Below are positions 23,640 through 35,900 of a stretch of 64,000 bases of DNA, piece after piece. The first letter of the stretch is position 1. Every line of letters begins with the position of its first letter. The translations under genes and the position numbers were made by a program. The notes under the pieces were generated by a model. That model was not told the DNA's origin. It ran no database searches and worked only from the letters and a program-made list of their open reading frames with translations. Source of the DNA: Rhyacophila brunnea (taxonomy: Eukaryota; Arthropoda; Insecta; Trichoptera; Rhyacophilidae); the NCBI GenBank assembly GCA_022495005.1, contig JAGYXB010000286.1:1-64000 (forward strand), in the 5' to 3' direction.

Positions 23640-23873
23640 AAACATTAAGCGTCGGCCTATAGCGTCGTGGGTCCGAAGCTCGAATCCTGGGTCTGGCAAA
23701 TATGCATATTATATATTATTTTTCTATTTGAATACGAGTCAGAGTATGGACCTAATAGGTTGAGCAAGTGGCTGACATCCATTTATTGTAAAAACAGAAA
23801 CTATTAATACACACCTCCACCCTGTGGAGACCTATATGATCTTATTAGGATCGGACATGGTCGGAAAAAAAAA
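23640..23873 (+). mobile_element. SINE-B, tRNA-derived, copy 1
   Basis: The body carries a degenerate B box (GCTCGAATCCTGGGTCTGGCA), then GAGTCAGAGTATGGACC, AATAGGTTGAGCAAGTGGC and TGACATCCATTT. It ends in CTCCACCCTGTGGAGACC, GATCTTATTAGGATCGGACA and an A-rich tail. The same order occurs at 32705-32935, in reverse at 31925-32150, and as a tail fragment at 54945-55006. The tRNA head is best kept in the 31925-32150 copy. Confidence 0.7.
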
Positions 23874-24167
23874 TTGAGGATACTAATTGAAAAATCAGTT
23901 ATCTCCATACAATTTTATTCCGAGATATTAAATTAGTCAACTGTTATAATAATAGATATAAGGAATTTAATTTTATATAATGGCCCAATAGAATTTGAAT
24001 TATTTAAGAGCAATTTCTGTAATTATACTTATAATTTCTTACATTTTGAGTGTCAAATGTTATAATAGCCCATTATCTATTATATTGTATGACTTCTTCG
24101 AAGGCAAAAAACATTTAGCATATTATCTACTAATGTTTAGAATAACCACTCAAAATACATTATCAGC

Positions 24168-24315
24168 CAGTGGCGAAGGGTGGAGATAGGCTTTTAAGTT
24201 CCGCCATAAATAATGCACACTAAACTTTGTCAGTCATACTTATTTGTTTTCATTGAAATAAGACTACAATTTACAGATTGTGTTGGTTAGTTTTTAAAAT
24301 TAAATTTAAATTTGT
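24168..24315 (+). mobile_element. Arm of the CAGTGGCGAAGGGTGGAG element
   Basis: The left end CAGTGGCGAAGGGTGGAG and about 145 bp after it match the long terminal arms of the element at 47266-47861. The opposite end is not present nearby. A similar single arm lies in reverse at about 50715-50880. Confidence 0.65.
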
Positions 24316-24579
24316 ATTAAATAATCTTACGCCATTATAAAATTTTAAGAAATCTTCTTGTGAATTTGAAAATTTATAATATGTAGGTAGGTATATAATA
24401 ATTATTGTGAGTTGAAATTCGTTAGTGTCAGATAGGTACGTCAACATAACCATGCCATCTTTTGAGGAAAAAATAACCTTGGTTTTCGATAGCTGCAGTG
24501 TTACCGTTCTAGTGACGTCCCATGGGGATGGGTGGGTTATGCGTTCCACATGGTAACCACACAATAAAGGGTGACGAAT

Positions 24580-24905
24580 GAAGGAACAATAATAAAATAA
24601 TACAAATAAAAGTACATGGGACCACACCGAGAGAACTGGGTAGATAGACCCTATCTTAAAAAACTTATAAAACAATGTCCACCTAAACTCACCCGCACGT
24701 AAGTAGAATATATCAATATCCGAATAGGATTTGATTGAACATAGTTATTGCCTTCCCAATTGGCATTACTAATGGCAGGTTAGTTCTGCACCTTGGGAGA
24801 ATAAACAACGGACGCTCCCGATTTGTATTTTTTTGTTAATTGCTAATTTTCAGAGACACATAAATCTAAACTACCAAGAATGGCAGTTTCCATTAATGTC
24901 ATTTA
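24580..24905 (+). repeat. Inverted-copy pair, left member
   Basis: This segment is the reverse-complement homologue of about 26695-27000. Shared blocks are AAAAGTACATGG, TATATCAATATCCGAA, CCTTCCCAATTGGCATTACT, AATGGCAG and CTCCCGATTT. A degenerate CAGTGACGTCCC-like end precedes it at about 24510. It is an unclassified dispersed repeat; the two copies lie about 1.8 kb apart in opposite orientation. Confidence 0.6.
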
Positions 24906-25679
24906 CTTATGTGAAAGAAAAAAAAATAGTGCGGCGTGTCTTCCACTTTTGACGTCATGGATACTCATGAATACCCAAATGAAATTAACCTTACTAAATA
25001 GATAATAAAAAAACAGTATTAATCTTGTACACAAAAACACAGCTTTTTTCCCATTATCATAACATGAATACGTGTATTAAATAAGGCTCTAAGTACCAAA
25101 AAGTAGTATTGCCTGTAGTTACAAAATACCGAGTCATTGCAGTAAAATGTCATGAAGCGGACCTTTTGAAAAATGTAGTTTTACAGTGTGAAGCAATCAC
25201 GGCAGCTTCTATAATTTTAGGTATTAAGAACTCGCAAGTGTCAACACACCATCATCAGCTATTTTATATTGAATGCCGTTGACTACTGCAGTGCTACTTA
25301 CACCATTATAAATAAAACACGCCAACGGACTTACAACGTCGACAGGTTTAAATATTTTGCTGTATTTTTTTGACTTGCTTGAGGCACTTAGACTATAGTT
25401 GAAGTTATTGGCGTTGGTATGTAGAACATTTTTCTATAAAAATGTCAGTTTTTATTATTATGGTACTTAGCGCCTTAATTAATACACGTATTCACATGGA
25501 GTTTGTCTTTATACAAGTGATAGTTTGTTTCGATATTATGGTGAGTACAGCTCTGCGTATTCTGTTAATAGTGTAACATCACAATAATCAAATCGCTAAG
25601 GGCAACTAAAAGAACTTTCTCTGCTCGTCCACCTGCACGCGATACGTTTCCTAGTGAATGCCTCCTCTCCTCTCTCGCG

Positions 25680-25711
25680 TCTCTCTCTCTCTCTCCTTCT
25701 ATCTCTCTACC
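25680..25711. repeat. (CT)n microsatellite
   Basis: A short CT-dinucleotide run (CTCTCTCTCTCTCTC) within a pyrimidine-rich tract at about 25660-25711. Confidence 0.8.
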
Positions 25712-25975
25712 AGGGATGCCTAACTGACTAGCATAATATATTTGACAATACAATCATGGAAATAAAATATGTTAATTATGATCACAATTATTATTGATAT
25801 CAACTAAACCAAAAGAGCGTATATATAACTTTCAATGTGAGCAATTCTATTTGAAGTAGATACTAAGAGCCCAATGCACAATTCGTACTAACCAATTTTT
25901 CCTTAATTGCCCACATGCCCAACGAAGGTCAAAATGGAGATTTTATGGTATTTTCAAAGCATTAGCCTGAACATT

Positions 25976-26300
25976 CCTTTTGTAGATAATCTATTTATAT
26001 AATTTTGAAGCCTTATTATTCTTTATATTTATTTTAAACATTTGATGACTGGATAAAGTATTTTTATTACATAAATTAGTATTCTTTTAAACCTCTCGAT
26101 CTAATGTTTTAGAATATAGTCATATTTCAGTACATACATGTGCAGTGCTGTTAAGATTTTTTAGTTTTATTAATTTTTAAACGCATTTATAAAACCATTA
26201 GTAAAATGTATGTTGACATTATTATAGTGAAATATTTACGATAAAAAATATATATTTATAATCTCTGTGATCCCAAATTTGACAAGAATTAGGCAAACAA
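25976..26300 (-). repeat. Dispersed repeat X, partial reversed copy
   Basis: This part matches the reverse complement of the right-hand portion of the repeat at 12925-13640. Shared motifs are GTAGATAATCTAT, TTTTGAAGCCTTATTATTCTT, CCTCTCGATCTAATG and CTGTGATCCCAAATTTGACA. It is truncated at its 5' side. Confidence 0.65.
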
Positions 26301-26694
26301 AAATATCGTAGGTACCGACAGAATTAATATAAATATATAATATGTAACGTATAATATGGTACCAAAAAGGAGGACATTCATAGTTATGTAGGTATTTATA
26401 ATAATATTAATTTTACATTCCGTAAATTCTATAACTGTGTATCTACAGTGTCTACTAACTTCTAAAAATAATAGGTAATGAATGTTTATAATATCTATTC
26501 TACCTGGTTATTGCTAACTTATCGGTTTTTACAAGATAACTAAACATTGTTATGACAAAGAATAATTCTAATGAAATCCAATTATATGGCACTGTGTTTT
26601 TAGTTTAAAATTAATCGAATATCCATAATTTGTCAACACCTCAGCACAAACCTACCCACTAGAAAAACATCTTTAAAAAAAAAAAAGAAAAACG

Positions 26695-27000
26695 ACATCC
26701 GTTGGAGCTTGAACCGGTAAATGGAAACTTTGTCATTCTTGGTATTGACTTGTGTGTCTCTAACAATTATTTTAGAAATCGGGAGTATTCGTTATTTGTT
26801 CTCCAAATGTCCAAAACTAATCTGCCATTAGTAATGCCAATTGGGAAGGTAATAATTATATTGAATCAAATTGCTTCGGATATTGATATATTCCACTTAC
26901 GTGAGGTGAGCTTAGCTGAATGTTGTTTCATAAGTTTTTAAGATAGGTTCTATCTACCTAGTTCACTCTGTGCTTCCATGTACTTTTATTTTTATTATTT
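26695..27000 (-). repeat. Inverted-copy pair, right member
   Basis: This is the reverse-complement homologue of 24580-24905, sharing the same blocks in opposite order. A 79-codon open stretch at 26702-26941 falls entirely inside this repeat and is not considered a gene. Confidence 0.6.
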
Positions 27001-27009
27001 TAAGTATTA

Positions 27010-28900
27010 TTTACTAATATTACCCTGTATTTTTATTTCAATATTGTTAACACTTATTTTTTAGGTAATGTTCATTATTTTTAAAAATAAATAATTTTAA
27101 TTTGAACCACTGGATGGCAATCGTTTTCTATGTTTTAAGTCAAGATATAAATCAAGTGCCCTAATTACTAACCGACGCCTGGATCATTAGACATTTTAGG
27201 TAATACATTATCTTATGTGTTTTTAAATTATACTTAATATATTTAATATATTAAATAATGTTACATTCTCAAGTCTTAAAAATTATTCGTCGAATAAAAG
27301 AAAAAATGATTTATTAAATTAAACCACCAACAATTCCCAAAGTTGAAGAAATATTATAATAGTATTGTTGTAATAATGTATAAAATATGAATAACTGCTT
27401 CATATTATTTGAAAACACCTGTTAAGCATAGTTTAGTTTGCTGACTTCAATAATCAGTGCTCGACATGGTGGAGGTGCGTGACCTCATTTCAATTGACAG
27501 TCCAATGAAAATCGAGCCAAATAATCGATCAAACCTATTATTACGTAAAGCTCACAAAAGTAATTTTGTTATTTTCTTTTTATCTACAGTATGATTTTCT
27601 TCGTATTCTTAGAAGCTTTCCATATATAATATATGCGATCAGATGTTCTTTTATAATTAATTTATTTATAATATAATATATTTGTCTTGATTTATCTATA
27701 ACACATGAGAGAAAACATATTATGTAAATATGTAAGAGTCAGCAAGACAGGGAAAAGACGTATTAAATGGTGTAACAGGGAAAGAAAAGATACACTTACA
27801 CTCTCCAATACATTCTCATAATAGTTTGACAGATACTACAGTGCAGTACTAGCATATCGTCTATCGAGTATAATGGAAAGTAATAAATGAAGTCCAAATG
27901 TGAATTTAACAAAAATATTTTTTCTTGTAGAACTAAACCACATCCAATAATGTTGACAGGACGTGGCACTACTACCTGGTAATTTTTTATAGTAAGTAAT
28001 TATTAACCTTTCATATTATTATGCAAATCGTGTCATGAAAACATTCCTAGGTATGCGATTTTATGTCAAGAAATTGCTGTTGAATAATATAATAGTACTT
28101 AATTAATAAAACAATATAATCAATTCTTATTATGATTTCTGACAAATTGAAGTTCCAACGTTTATAATATAAGATTTTTATGTATTTTAGGATTTTTGTT
28201 TTTAGGAATTTCATATTTCTGTCATGAATAAACTCAAAGGTACTGAATTAGCACTAAAATATTTTCTGCAAAATAGCACATACAACGCACTAACTCTGAT
28301 ATACATACATATTATTATTATGTATGTACGTGCGTACTTATGTTTCTTACAAACATATTATTTTTCCGCAATATTTTTTTGTGGTCAAAGATTACTGTGC
28401 AACCAATGTGGAAAACAGGTGGAGAGATGAAGGAGAGCGCAAGAATTACGAGCGGTAGCCTTAGACGGATGCAATATAATAACACATTTTTAACTATTAC
28501 GCTCAGAATTTATTTAAAAGCATTTTTATAAAAATCCTAGTTGGTATTTCAGTTGGATTCAAACATCAACACGTCTGAATCAGTTAATTGAATTAACTAT
28601 TTCTTTTATTCAACGAATAATTCACAAGATTTAAGAATATATCATTCTGATTATTGAACATATATAATTTAGAAAAACACTTTCTGAGAGCATATATTAT
28701 AACCAATAGAAAAAATCTTTTTTGAAAAAAAGTAAGCCAACCCAACGGGGAATCGAACTCCGTATCTCCCAGGTTTAAGTTGAGATTTTTTATGAATATT
28801 TGAGTTTAATAATATGTTTCTTCGGAGCTCAACAATTAAGAAGTGAACGAATTACATGTTTATATTTAATCCACATTACGTCAGATACAAACTAAGTATA
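27010..28900. other. AT-rich stretch without a gene
   Basis: No gene supported. A B-box-like GAGTTCGATTCCCCG on the minus strand near 28748-28770 suggests a decayed tRNA-derived fragment. Confidence 0.4.
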
Positions 28901-28911
28901 TAATTAAATAT

Positions 28912-29240
28912 CTAAGAAGAAGTATTTTTTGCATTTAAAGAAGATTGTATTGGCTCTGGCCACTTCAAGTCATCTTCCCAGTCTGACAGTATATTTTTCG
29001 CAATCTTCCGGTATTCCAATCCCATATCCATCCTGGACCACGCCATATAGCCATCGCATTTTGGGTTTTCCAACTCTCTTCCGCAACATAAATGGCTCCG
29101 CATCAAACATTTTCCACACTGGTCTACCATTCCCATTTCCATTTGTAGAATATGGTCAGATAATTTCAGTCGAGGTTTTTTGGTGGTTTGAATTATGGTG
29201 GTGCATGCACCACAGTCAATATTCATTCTTTGCTCCAAAT
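28912..29240 (-). pseudogene. LINE reverse transcriptase C-terminal relic
   Basis: On the minus strand one frame reads RPVWKMFDAEPFMLRKRV, then GKPKMRWLYGVVQD. A second frame continues YRKIAKNILSDWEDDLKW. Together they follow the C-terminal layout of RTE- or Jockey-like LINE polyproteins: 'GRP..RW.D.v..D....W...A.dR..W'. At least one frame change lies between them. Nothing of the RT catalytic core remains, so this is a 5'-truncated dead copy. Confidence 0.55.
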
Positions 29241-29249
29241 TACCATGCT

Positions 29250-30380
29250 TACCATTAATAATTGAATCACTTAATATTATAAGATACTTAAGTTCAAAAA
29301 AGGATATTTCGAGACAATGAAAGAAAACTGTTTATTTCACTAAAAAAAGGGAAAAATATAAAAAAAATTGTGAGTTAATACTATAAATAATGAAACACAT
29401 TAGATTGTATAAAAAATCTTTATTTAAAAAAAATCAAATATAGAGAGTTGTTTAAAAATGCTGGACATATGGTGTTTGAATTATGAAGCAAAAAATATAC
29501 TAAAATAATAACATTAATTTTACCGACATATCTCGAAAAACTTCTTTATTATCATGTTTAATAAATTTGGTAACACATTTAATCTAAAACTTCGATTTCG
29601 TGTCTTCCTTCATTTTCTGTCGTTTTCCAGCTGATTATTTCATTGTAAAAATCAATATATTTTATCAAGCTTTTTATATCATTAATGTTTTATTATTTAT
29701 TGGTACATAACTTGAGGATAGGCCTTAGAAGTCGGCATTGTTACTGGAATTCTACGATCCCGCAAACAAAATGTATGTTCTACAAGACTTCCAATGAATG
29801 ATGAAGTCCAGTACTTGTGTTGTTTTAAAAGTCAACAGCTTTTTTTGTCTTGGTTTTATACCAAAGATATGTTTGGCTGAAATTGTTTTAATGTAGAATG
29901 GTAAATATTTATTGAAAATCCGAAATTTTGAATTTTGTGACTTAGGTAATAATATGTTCTTTAATTATAAGTGATTCATTTCTAAGTGAAATTCCATTGT
30001 CTGTCTTACTTCTAGGGTTAGCCTGACGTTATAAAAACTAGTTGTGGCACGAGTTAAAAGTTAAAGGAAGCAGCACACTGATACCACTTATTAATTTAAC
30101 GGGCAATTTAGTTAGAATGCGTCCACGCTTACTTGTGTGGAGCGTAGACCCGCTTGCGGCGCACTCTGTACAAATACCGGGAAACTTTAAGCCAGTGATA
30201 GTGTGTTTGGATACTTTTGCACATAGTAACCGTCAACATATTGGAAGCCATCAAACCTCTTCTTTAAAATGAATTTAAAATGATTTCGTTTTCAAAGGTT
30301 AGTAGAGTGTTTGCCAAACTGTATTGGGGTTCCAAATGTGCCGCAAATTTTTTGTCAGAAGTACAGAAGACCGTTGAAAA
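29250..30380. other. No recognisable gene
   Basis: AT-rich sequence. A GC-richer island at about 30040-30200 has a 76-codon open stretch that I cannot assign. It may belong to the hAT remnant that follows. Confidence 0.35.
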
Positions 30381-30383
30381 CCT

Positions 30384-30870
30384 ATGAATTTTCCAACACT
30401 TGATTATGAAATGTACCGGTGGCTCATCAATCCTTTCACAAGATACAACGGTACAAACCTGTCATTAAGAGTGGAAGAAAATTTAATGACAAAGCCTCAT
30501 TTTGCGAAATTTTTGATTTCGGTTTGGAGTACTCGATTATCTACTATATTCATTATTAATATGCTGTTTGGATCGTTATTTCTTTGCAAGGTTCTCAGCG
30601 CTCATGGAAATGAATTTTACAAAAACCCGAACAATTACAGATGGTAGATGAAAAGTTACGTGTTTGTTTATCTAATTTAGAGCCGCAATTCGACGTAATT
30701 CTTTCTCCTTCTATACAAATATACAAATCTATATATCGATAAAACAATATTATTTTATGCTTATTTACCTATAGTACGATTTAATTATTTTTATTCGTAT
30801 TAATAAAAGGTTATTTTGGGAAATTTTTATTTAGTGTGCCACGAAGCATATACCCTTTCCCCATATTAAT
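30384..30870 (+). pseudogene. hAT transposase C-terminal relic (ZBED5/FAM200-like)
   Basis: The frame from 30384 reads MYRWLINPFTRYN, then VEENLM...FAKFLISVW and LFGSLFLC. A small shift then gives DEKLRVCLSNLEPQFD. This follows the dimerisation end of ZBED5/FAM200-like hAT transposases: 'WV.NPF...E.LI....F...FW...LLPF.TTYLCE..F...L.....LR..LS..EP'. The CE motif and the FS..K segment are mutated or lost. Near 30835, TGTGCCACGAAGCATA resembles the inner part of a Charlie-type terminal repeat. Confidence 0.6.
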
Positions 30871-31080
30871 AATTAACATCGAGCAGTCTGTCTGGAGTCT
30901 ATTTTTTAGTTTATATAAAAAAAAAAACACTTCACCCACGAAAAATAAAATCTCGAATTTTATCTTAATCTTAATAAATTGCAGTTAGTTAAATAAGCAT
31001 CTTACATCAGTTTACTTTTTCAAAATCTAAATTAGCAATCAATAATCATAATTACAAGATAAAAAGAACTTTTTATATAA

Positions 31081-31538
31081 TTACCACGTTTTTAAATTTT
31101 CTGTTGAATCATATGAAGTTGACAATTCAATGTATTAATAATTTAGGGCAAATAAGGTAATTGTCAACAAATCATTTTTTTGCTATTTTGCAACAAACAA
31201 AAAAATATGGAGTACTGAAATGTCATTTTGATTTCCATAATAACGCACGTATATATTAATAATTAAGTTGCTAAGACCACCCACTAAGCAACCAATAATA
31301 GTGGATTGGATTACGGATTTCTTCCGAAATAACTTTTCATACAAAACAGAATTAACTGAAAAGGAGTTCAATTCTACTTAAAGATGTCTAAACGTATTAA
31401 AATAATGCATTGGCATCGTGTTCTGATATATTCTACAGTTTCAAATGTCTAGCTAGTCGGGAAGTTCGATTGCAAGATTTTGTACTAGATAAACAACCAT
31501 CGGAAAAACAAGAATACGAGCTAAGAAAAACGTGGTAA
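31081..31538 (-). mobile_element. MITE family ACCACGTTTTT, reversed copy
   Basis: Starts TTACCACGTTTTTAAATTTTC and ends GCTAAGAAAAACGTGGTAA. It is the reverse complement of the 21682-22158 copy along its whole length, with a few indels. No gene. Confidence 0.75.
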
Positions 31539-31924
31539 AAATGCGCTTTAAAAATAATACTTTCTGGCATTACAAAATAAATTAGGTGTGACATTCTTTT
31601 GTCTTATTAATCTTGTATACAGATAGTACAGACCTATAAACTTATCTGAAGAATGGGATGGGGGAGCCACTGTGAGAACTACCCAATCAAGACTCGTAAC
31701 TGGACAAAATCTGACATTCGAATGAAATTTTCAAAATGGCGTCCTATGGTAGTTTTTAGTTCCATTTTTGGCCATTCTACAGATAAGTTTGTAGGTCTGT
31801 ACCTATCTGGCTAATACATTTCGAATTTGGAATGGTTACACACCCCTAATGTTTTTTTTATATATATGACTAACCAACCGGAAGATGATTTTAATACATT
31901 ATTAATATGATGGTGTGCTCTATT

Positions 31925-32150
31925 GATTGATTCTTTCATTATTTTCTTTTGGTCAGTTTCGACCCTAATAGGAGCATAATATGATTTTATGAGTTTTTTT
32001 ATTATGATAAATCCATGTTAGCCACTTTTAGGTCCATACTCTGACTCCAAACATAAATTGAAAAACAATATGTGTTTTGACAGACCCAGGATTCGAACCT
32101 GGGGCACACGACATTATAAACCGACGCGGAAGCCGCTCGGCCATAGTGGG
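31925..32150 (-). mobile_element. SINE-B, tRNA-derived, best head
   Basis: On the minus strand a tRNA-like head has an A box TGGCCGAGCGG (32133-32143) and a near-perfect B box GGTTCGAATCC (32089-32099), spaced as in long-variable-arm tRNAs such as Leu or Ser. The body GAGTCAGAGTATGGACC and the tail with CTATTAGGGTC match the copies at 23640-23873 and 32705-32935. The head marks the family as a pol III-transcribed SINE. Confidence 0.7.
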
Positions 32151-32210
32151 TTCTTTAGAAAATGGGAATTTCCTGACCAATACTGTTGGCATATTTGTAA
32201 ATCATATGAC

Positions 32211-32491
32211 CGCATCTATTCTATACACAAGACTCCTATCCGCAGCTATCGGTGGTAGTTTTTCATATGTTTGTATCGAAGTATTATAATTGTTACAATA
32301 AATTGGTAGTCTAACCTGTGAAAACTGTCTATCTCGCTCTCAAATTTAGCACACCCAAGAGAGGTGCTGTTAAAATATAACGCAACTAACTTATTGTAAT
32401 TGTTACAATACGTGCTAATACTTCAATACAAAACTACCCTCGATAGCTGCCGATAGCGGCCGCTACCAGTCTTGTGTATAGAATAGATGCG
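32211..32491. mobile_element. Fold-back MITE with near-perfect TIRs (281 bp)
   Basis: The ends are CGCATCTATTCTATACACAA followed by GACT, and their exact inverse at the right. Inner arms also pair: GTATCGAAGTATTATAATTG and CAATAAATTGG on the left against AACTTATTG and GTGCTAATACTTCAATAC on the right. Most of the element can fold into one hairpin. I could not settle a target duplication. An older relative is at 3480-3860. Confidence 0.75.
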
Positions 32492-32704
32492 CATTAACTA
32501 AATGCAATTATAAATAAAGAAATGAAAATATAAATAATATTAAATTCTACAGGTTTCATAGAATTTAATACTATTTATATTTTCATTTCCTGTAAAATGA
32601 AATGAAACGCTAACTCAATTATCAATAATTATAAATCATTTGATGTCTTGATCGTTGACAAGGATAAAAAAAACTTTCATTAGTTATAATGGTATTCTAA
32701 CAAA

Positions 32705-32935
32705 GACACCTACGGTGGCTACGCGGCTTAAGCGTTGACCTATCACGCCGTGGGTCTGGCAAGTACACATATTGTTTTTCAATTTGTGTGTGAGTCAGGG
32801 TATGGACCTAATAGGTTGAGCAAGTGGCTGACATCCATTTCTCGTAAAAAAACGAAATCTGTTGATACAAACCTCTACTCTGTGGAGGCTCCCATATGAT
32901 CCTATTAGGATCAGACATGGTCGAAAAAAAACAAA
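32705..32935 (+). mobile_element. SINE-B, tRNA-derived, copy 3
   Basis: Same body order as the 23640-23873 copy: GGTCTGGCAAGTACA, GAGTCAGGGTATGGACC, AATAGGTTGAGCAAGTGGC, CTCTGTGGAGGC, CCTATTAGGATCAGACATGG, then an A-rich tail. The B box is damaged (GTGGGTCTGGC without GGTTCGA). Confidence 0.7.
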
Positions 32936-32949
32936 GATTAACTGCTAAA

Positions 32950-35900
32950 TGAAATTGAATGTATTAAAATAAAATTAGTAGTGGTATCCAAGTATCTTTT
33001 GACATGTCAGCCTGCCTAGCATAGCACGAACCTGAGATAAATGAATAAGTATCTCAAGTACTTACCTGGTTATCCAATTTGATTGATGGGTCAGCGATTT
33101 GTTAACCAAGCGGCTTACTGTCCCGTCTTCGTCTTGGTGATTAAAGATGAAAGCATTAGCAGCTATTCTTCAAGCAATTCATTAAAACAAGATAAACATT
33201 TTAGCGGCACTCGCATGTTTCAAAACACCAGGCTGTTTGATTAATTAATAAGATTTTGTTGAATTAGGTCAGAGTTTCGCAAATTGTGCCAGGCGAACAC
33301 GTATGTTCTGTAAGCGATGATCAAGTAAAATTACCAAAATCCTGTGTACTCAGCACTCAGGATAAGAGAAACGTGGACGTGAGAATAGAATTGGTTTCAA
33401 AGTCGGTTAGCTACCTCAATTATTAGTTTTTTTTTTTAAATATCGACGTTGATCTGACAATAGTATCTATCTGCAGTTTTGGCGAATTTTGGGTCATTTG
33501 TGTATTTTGAATAAAATTTTGTGACGGATCGAATAGAAATATTATTGTTCTACAAAAAAATCCTAAAGTGCTCAAATTGGACGCGGAAAATAGTGTTGGA
33601 AGAAGTGTCTGAAGTAAAGAGAAATACTATCTGGATGATTTATTTCATTATATGACATTATAATTTCCATACCCCTTCTTTAAATCACTGTTTTAGTAAG
33701 TACCTACTAATATTAAATCATTTCACTTGAAAAATAAAAATAATACTATTACCGACAAAAAAGTTCTTGTACCCTCTGAAAAATTGACTATATGTCAGAT
33801 AGATAGATACTATTGTCAGATCGCCGTTGATATGTTTCTCAATAATCACATCACGTGTATTAAAAAAAAACAACTATCAAATCCACCTCTTTTTGCATAG
33901 TATTAATGAGAAGGTTGATTTCAAAGTCCCAGTCAAAGTACCTACGTACCTTAACATGTTTTTTTTTAAAATAATAAGTAATTTTATTTTACCAATTTAT
34001 TTTGCTAATTATTAAATACATTAATAATATGTTTGCAAAAACAAAATATTTTATTTGCAGTTCTAAATAATACGATTGATGTTTTTATTTTTGGATTTTT
34101 TAAAAATGGTTGTTCATAGATGTAGCCGATTTTAAAACCAATGGCTTCAATATTGAGACACATTAGAAATATACAAACATTCTAGAAAAAAAGTTGAATC
34201 GAGTGGGATTTGAATTTACATCTTTCACTATATTCGTGTGTGTGGTCCTATTTATTAATGATATTAAGGTAAGTACCTATATATCTTTATATAAATCACA
34301 CAAATTATTGCTAATAACGACGCTAGCATAGCTTAATCAATAGAATCGGTCACCTGGATTAGTGAAACAAATGAGTTGATCGTACCTTTAGGCCTTAGGG
34401 TTTTTTTTATGTTATGTGTATTTTTAACATTTTTCAAAATGAACGCTATTGGTTTTTGTTTAATATGTTGGTATAATTGTGATTATTTATTTAGTACCAC
34501 TGCTGTTTACTACTAATTATACCTACTACTGACATTGGACCCAATGGCCTGTGGATTGTGGTGTTAAATAAAATACTTGCCAAGGGTTGTAGAGCCAAAA
34601 ATGATGATGATGACTTGTTGGATTACGTGTGCCAGCTACTGAATTATTTATTTATCAAGCCTATCACAATATTCGATAAAGATAATATATTATTGAGATG
34701 CCAGTATTGTGGTCACGTTCTCTAAATACACTCAATACACGCCAAGTTGTGTGCACGCTCGCAAACAATCAATTTTATTGTAAATGCATTTTTATATTTT
34801 TGCAACATTCCAGTGTGGGTATCTTGACATTGTCAGAGGTAGTCTTCATTGGACTAGCAACAATTTAAAATAATACAATATAAAAGTTTATTTTTTAAAA
34901 GGTGTTTTGTCAAAAAAACTGTGTTAACTTTGCACTTTCTTGCACTTTTTAGTACCCTAATATGCTTCTTTGCCTGATTACCTCGCGTAAAATTAGATCA
35001 AATGATATTCACTTGTATTTATATAATATGTAGTAAAAAATAAATAAGTAGATAATATAATTTTATTATGTAAAAAAAATATTCATCCTAGAGCCGGGGT
35101 GAAGCATATAATGAAGTTTTATTTTAAAAGCTATCATAGATACTGTGAATGATGGAAATCTGAAAATAGTGAGACATATAGGCGTCCATTTTCAAAAACC
35201 TAAGTCAATAATTCAATATTTTTGTAAAAGCAGTTTTAGTGTTTCAAGCTATTTGCGGACTTAATTATCGAAATAATTGTGCAACAATGTCCGAAAACGT
35301 TTAAAATTATTGAAATCATTTTTTTTTACAAAACTATTATCAAAATGACTAGTAAAAATTGTTATAAATTAATTACTGTAGAGTTGTCATCTTTTCTCAA
35401 ATATTTATTGTCAAAATAAGAAAAGGTTTTTTGACTATCAAAAAAAATGTTTATAGAAAAGAGAGTTGAAAACCGACTGAAAAGATAACGTGCAATAAAA
35501 GGTAAACGATAATAGGTAAATATTTAATATTATTCATTAATACATAATACTTTAAAGCCATACCGAAAGGGAAACAACAGTGTATTTAAGGAATTAATAC
35601 CTACTTTTATTAATACGCATATTATGCAATATAGGTACTCGTAATATATATTTACTATGAAGGATCGCATTGGTGTTGCAAGTAGAAACCCTCAACTGGC
35701 TACATCAGCATTAGTTTCAAATGGTTGTATTTAACGTTAGGTAGTATTATTCTCAAATTAGAATAATGTGGCCGTTTTGCTATACTAATAAACACATTTT
35801 TGCTATAAATATAATATGCAAACAACATAACACAGGGGTATTTTCTTATTTGTATCATTTTAATTAACCGATAGCTGATGCTTGTGCGCATGCTCCTGTA

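Noticed and set aside
28224..28531. Two short overlapping open stretches
   Set aside because: AT-rich, no domain and no splice or start context; likely chance.
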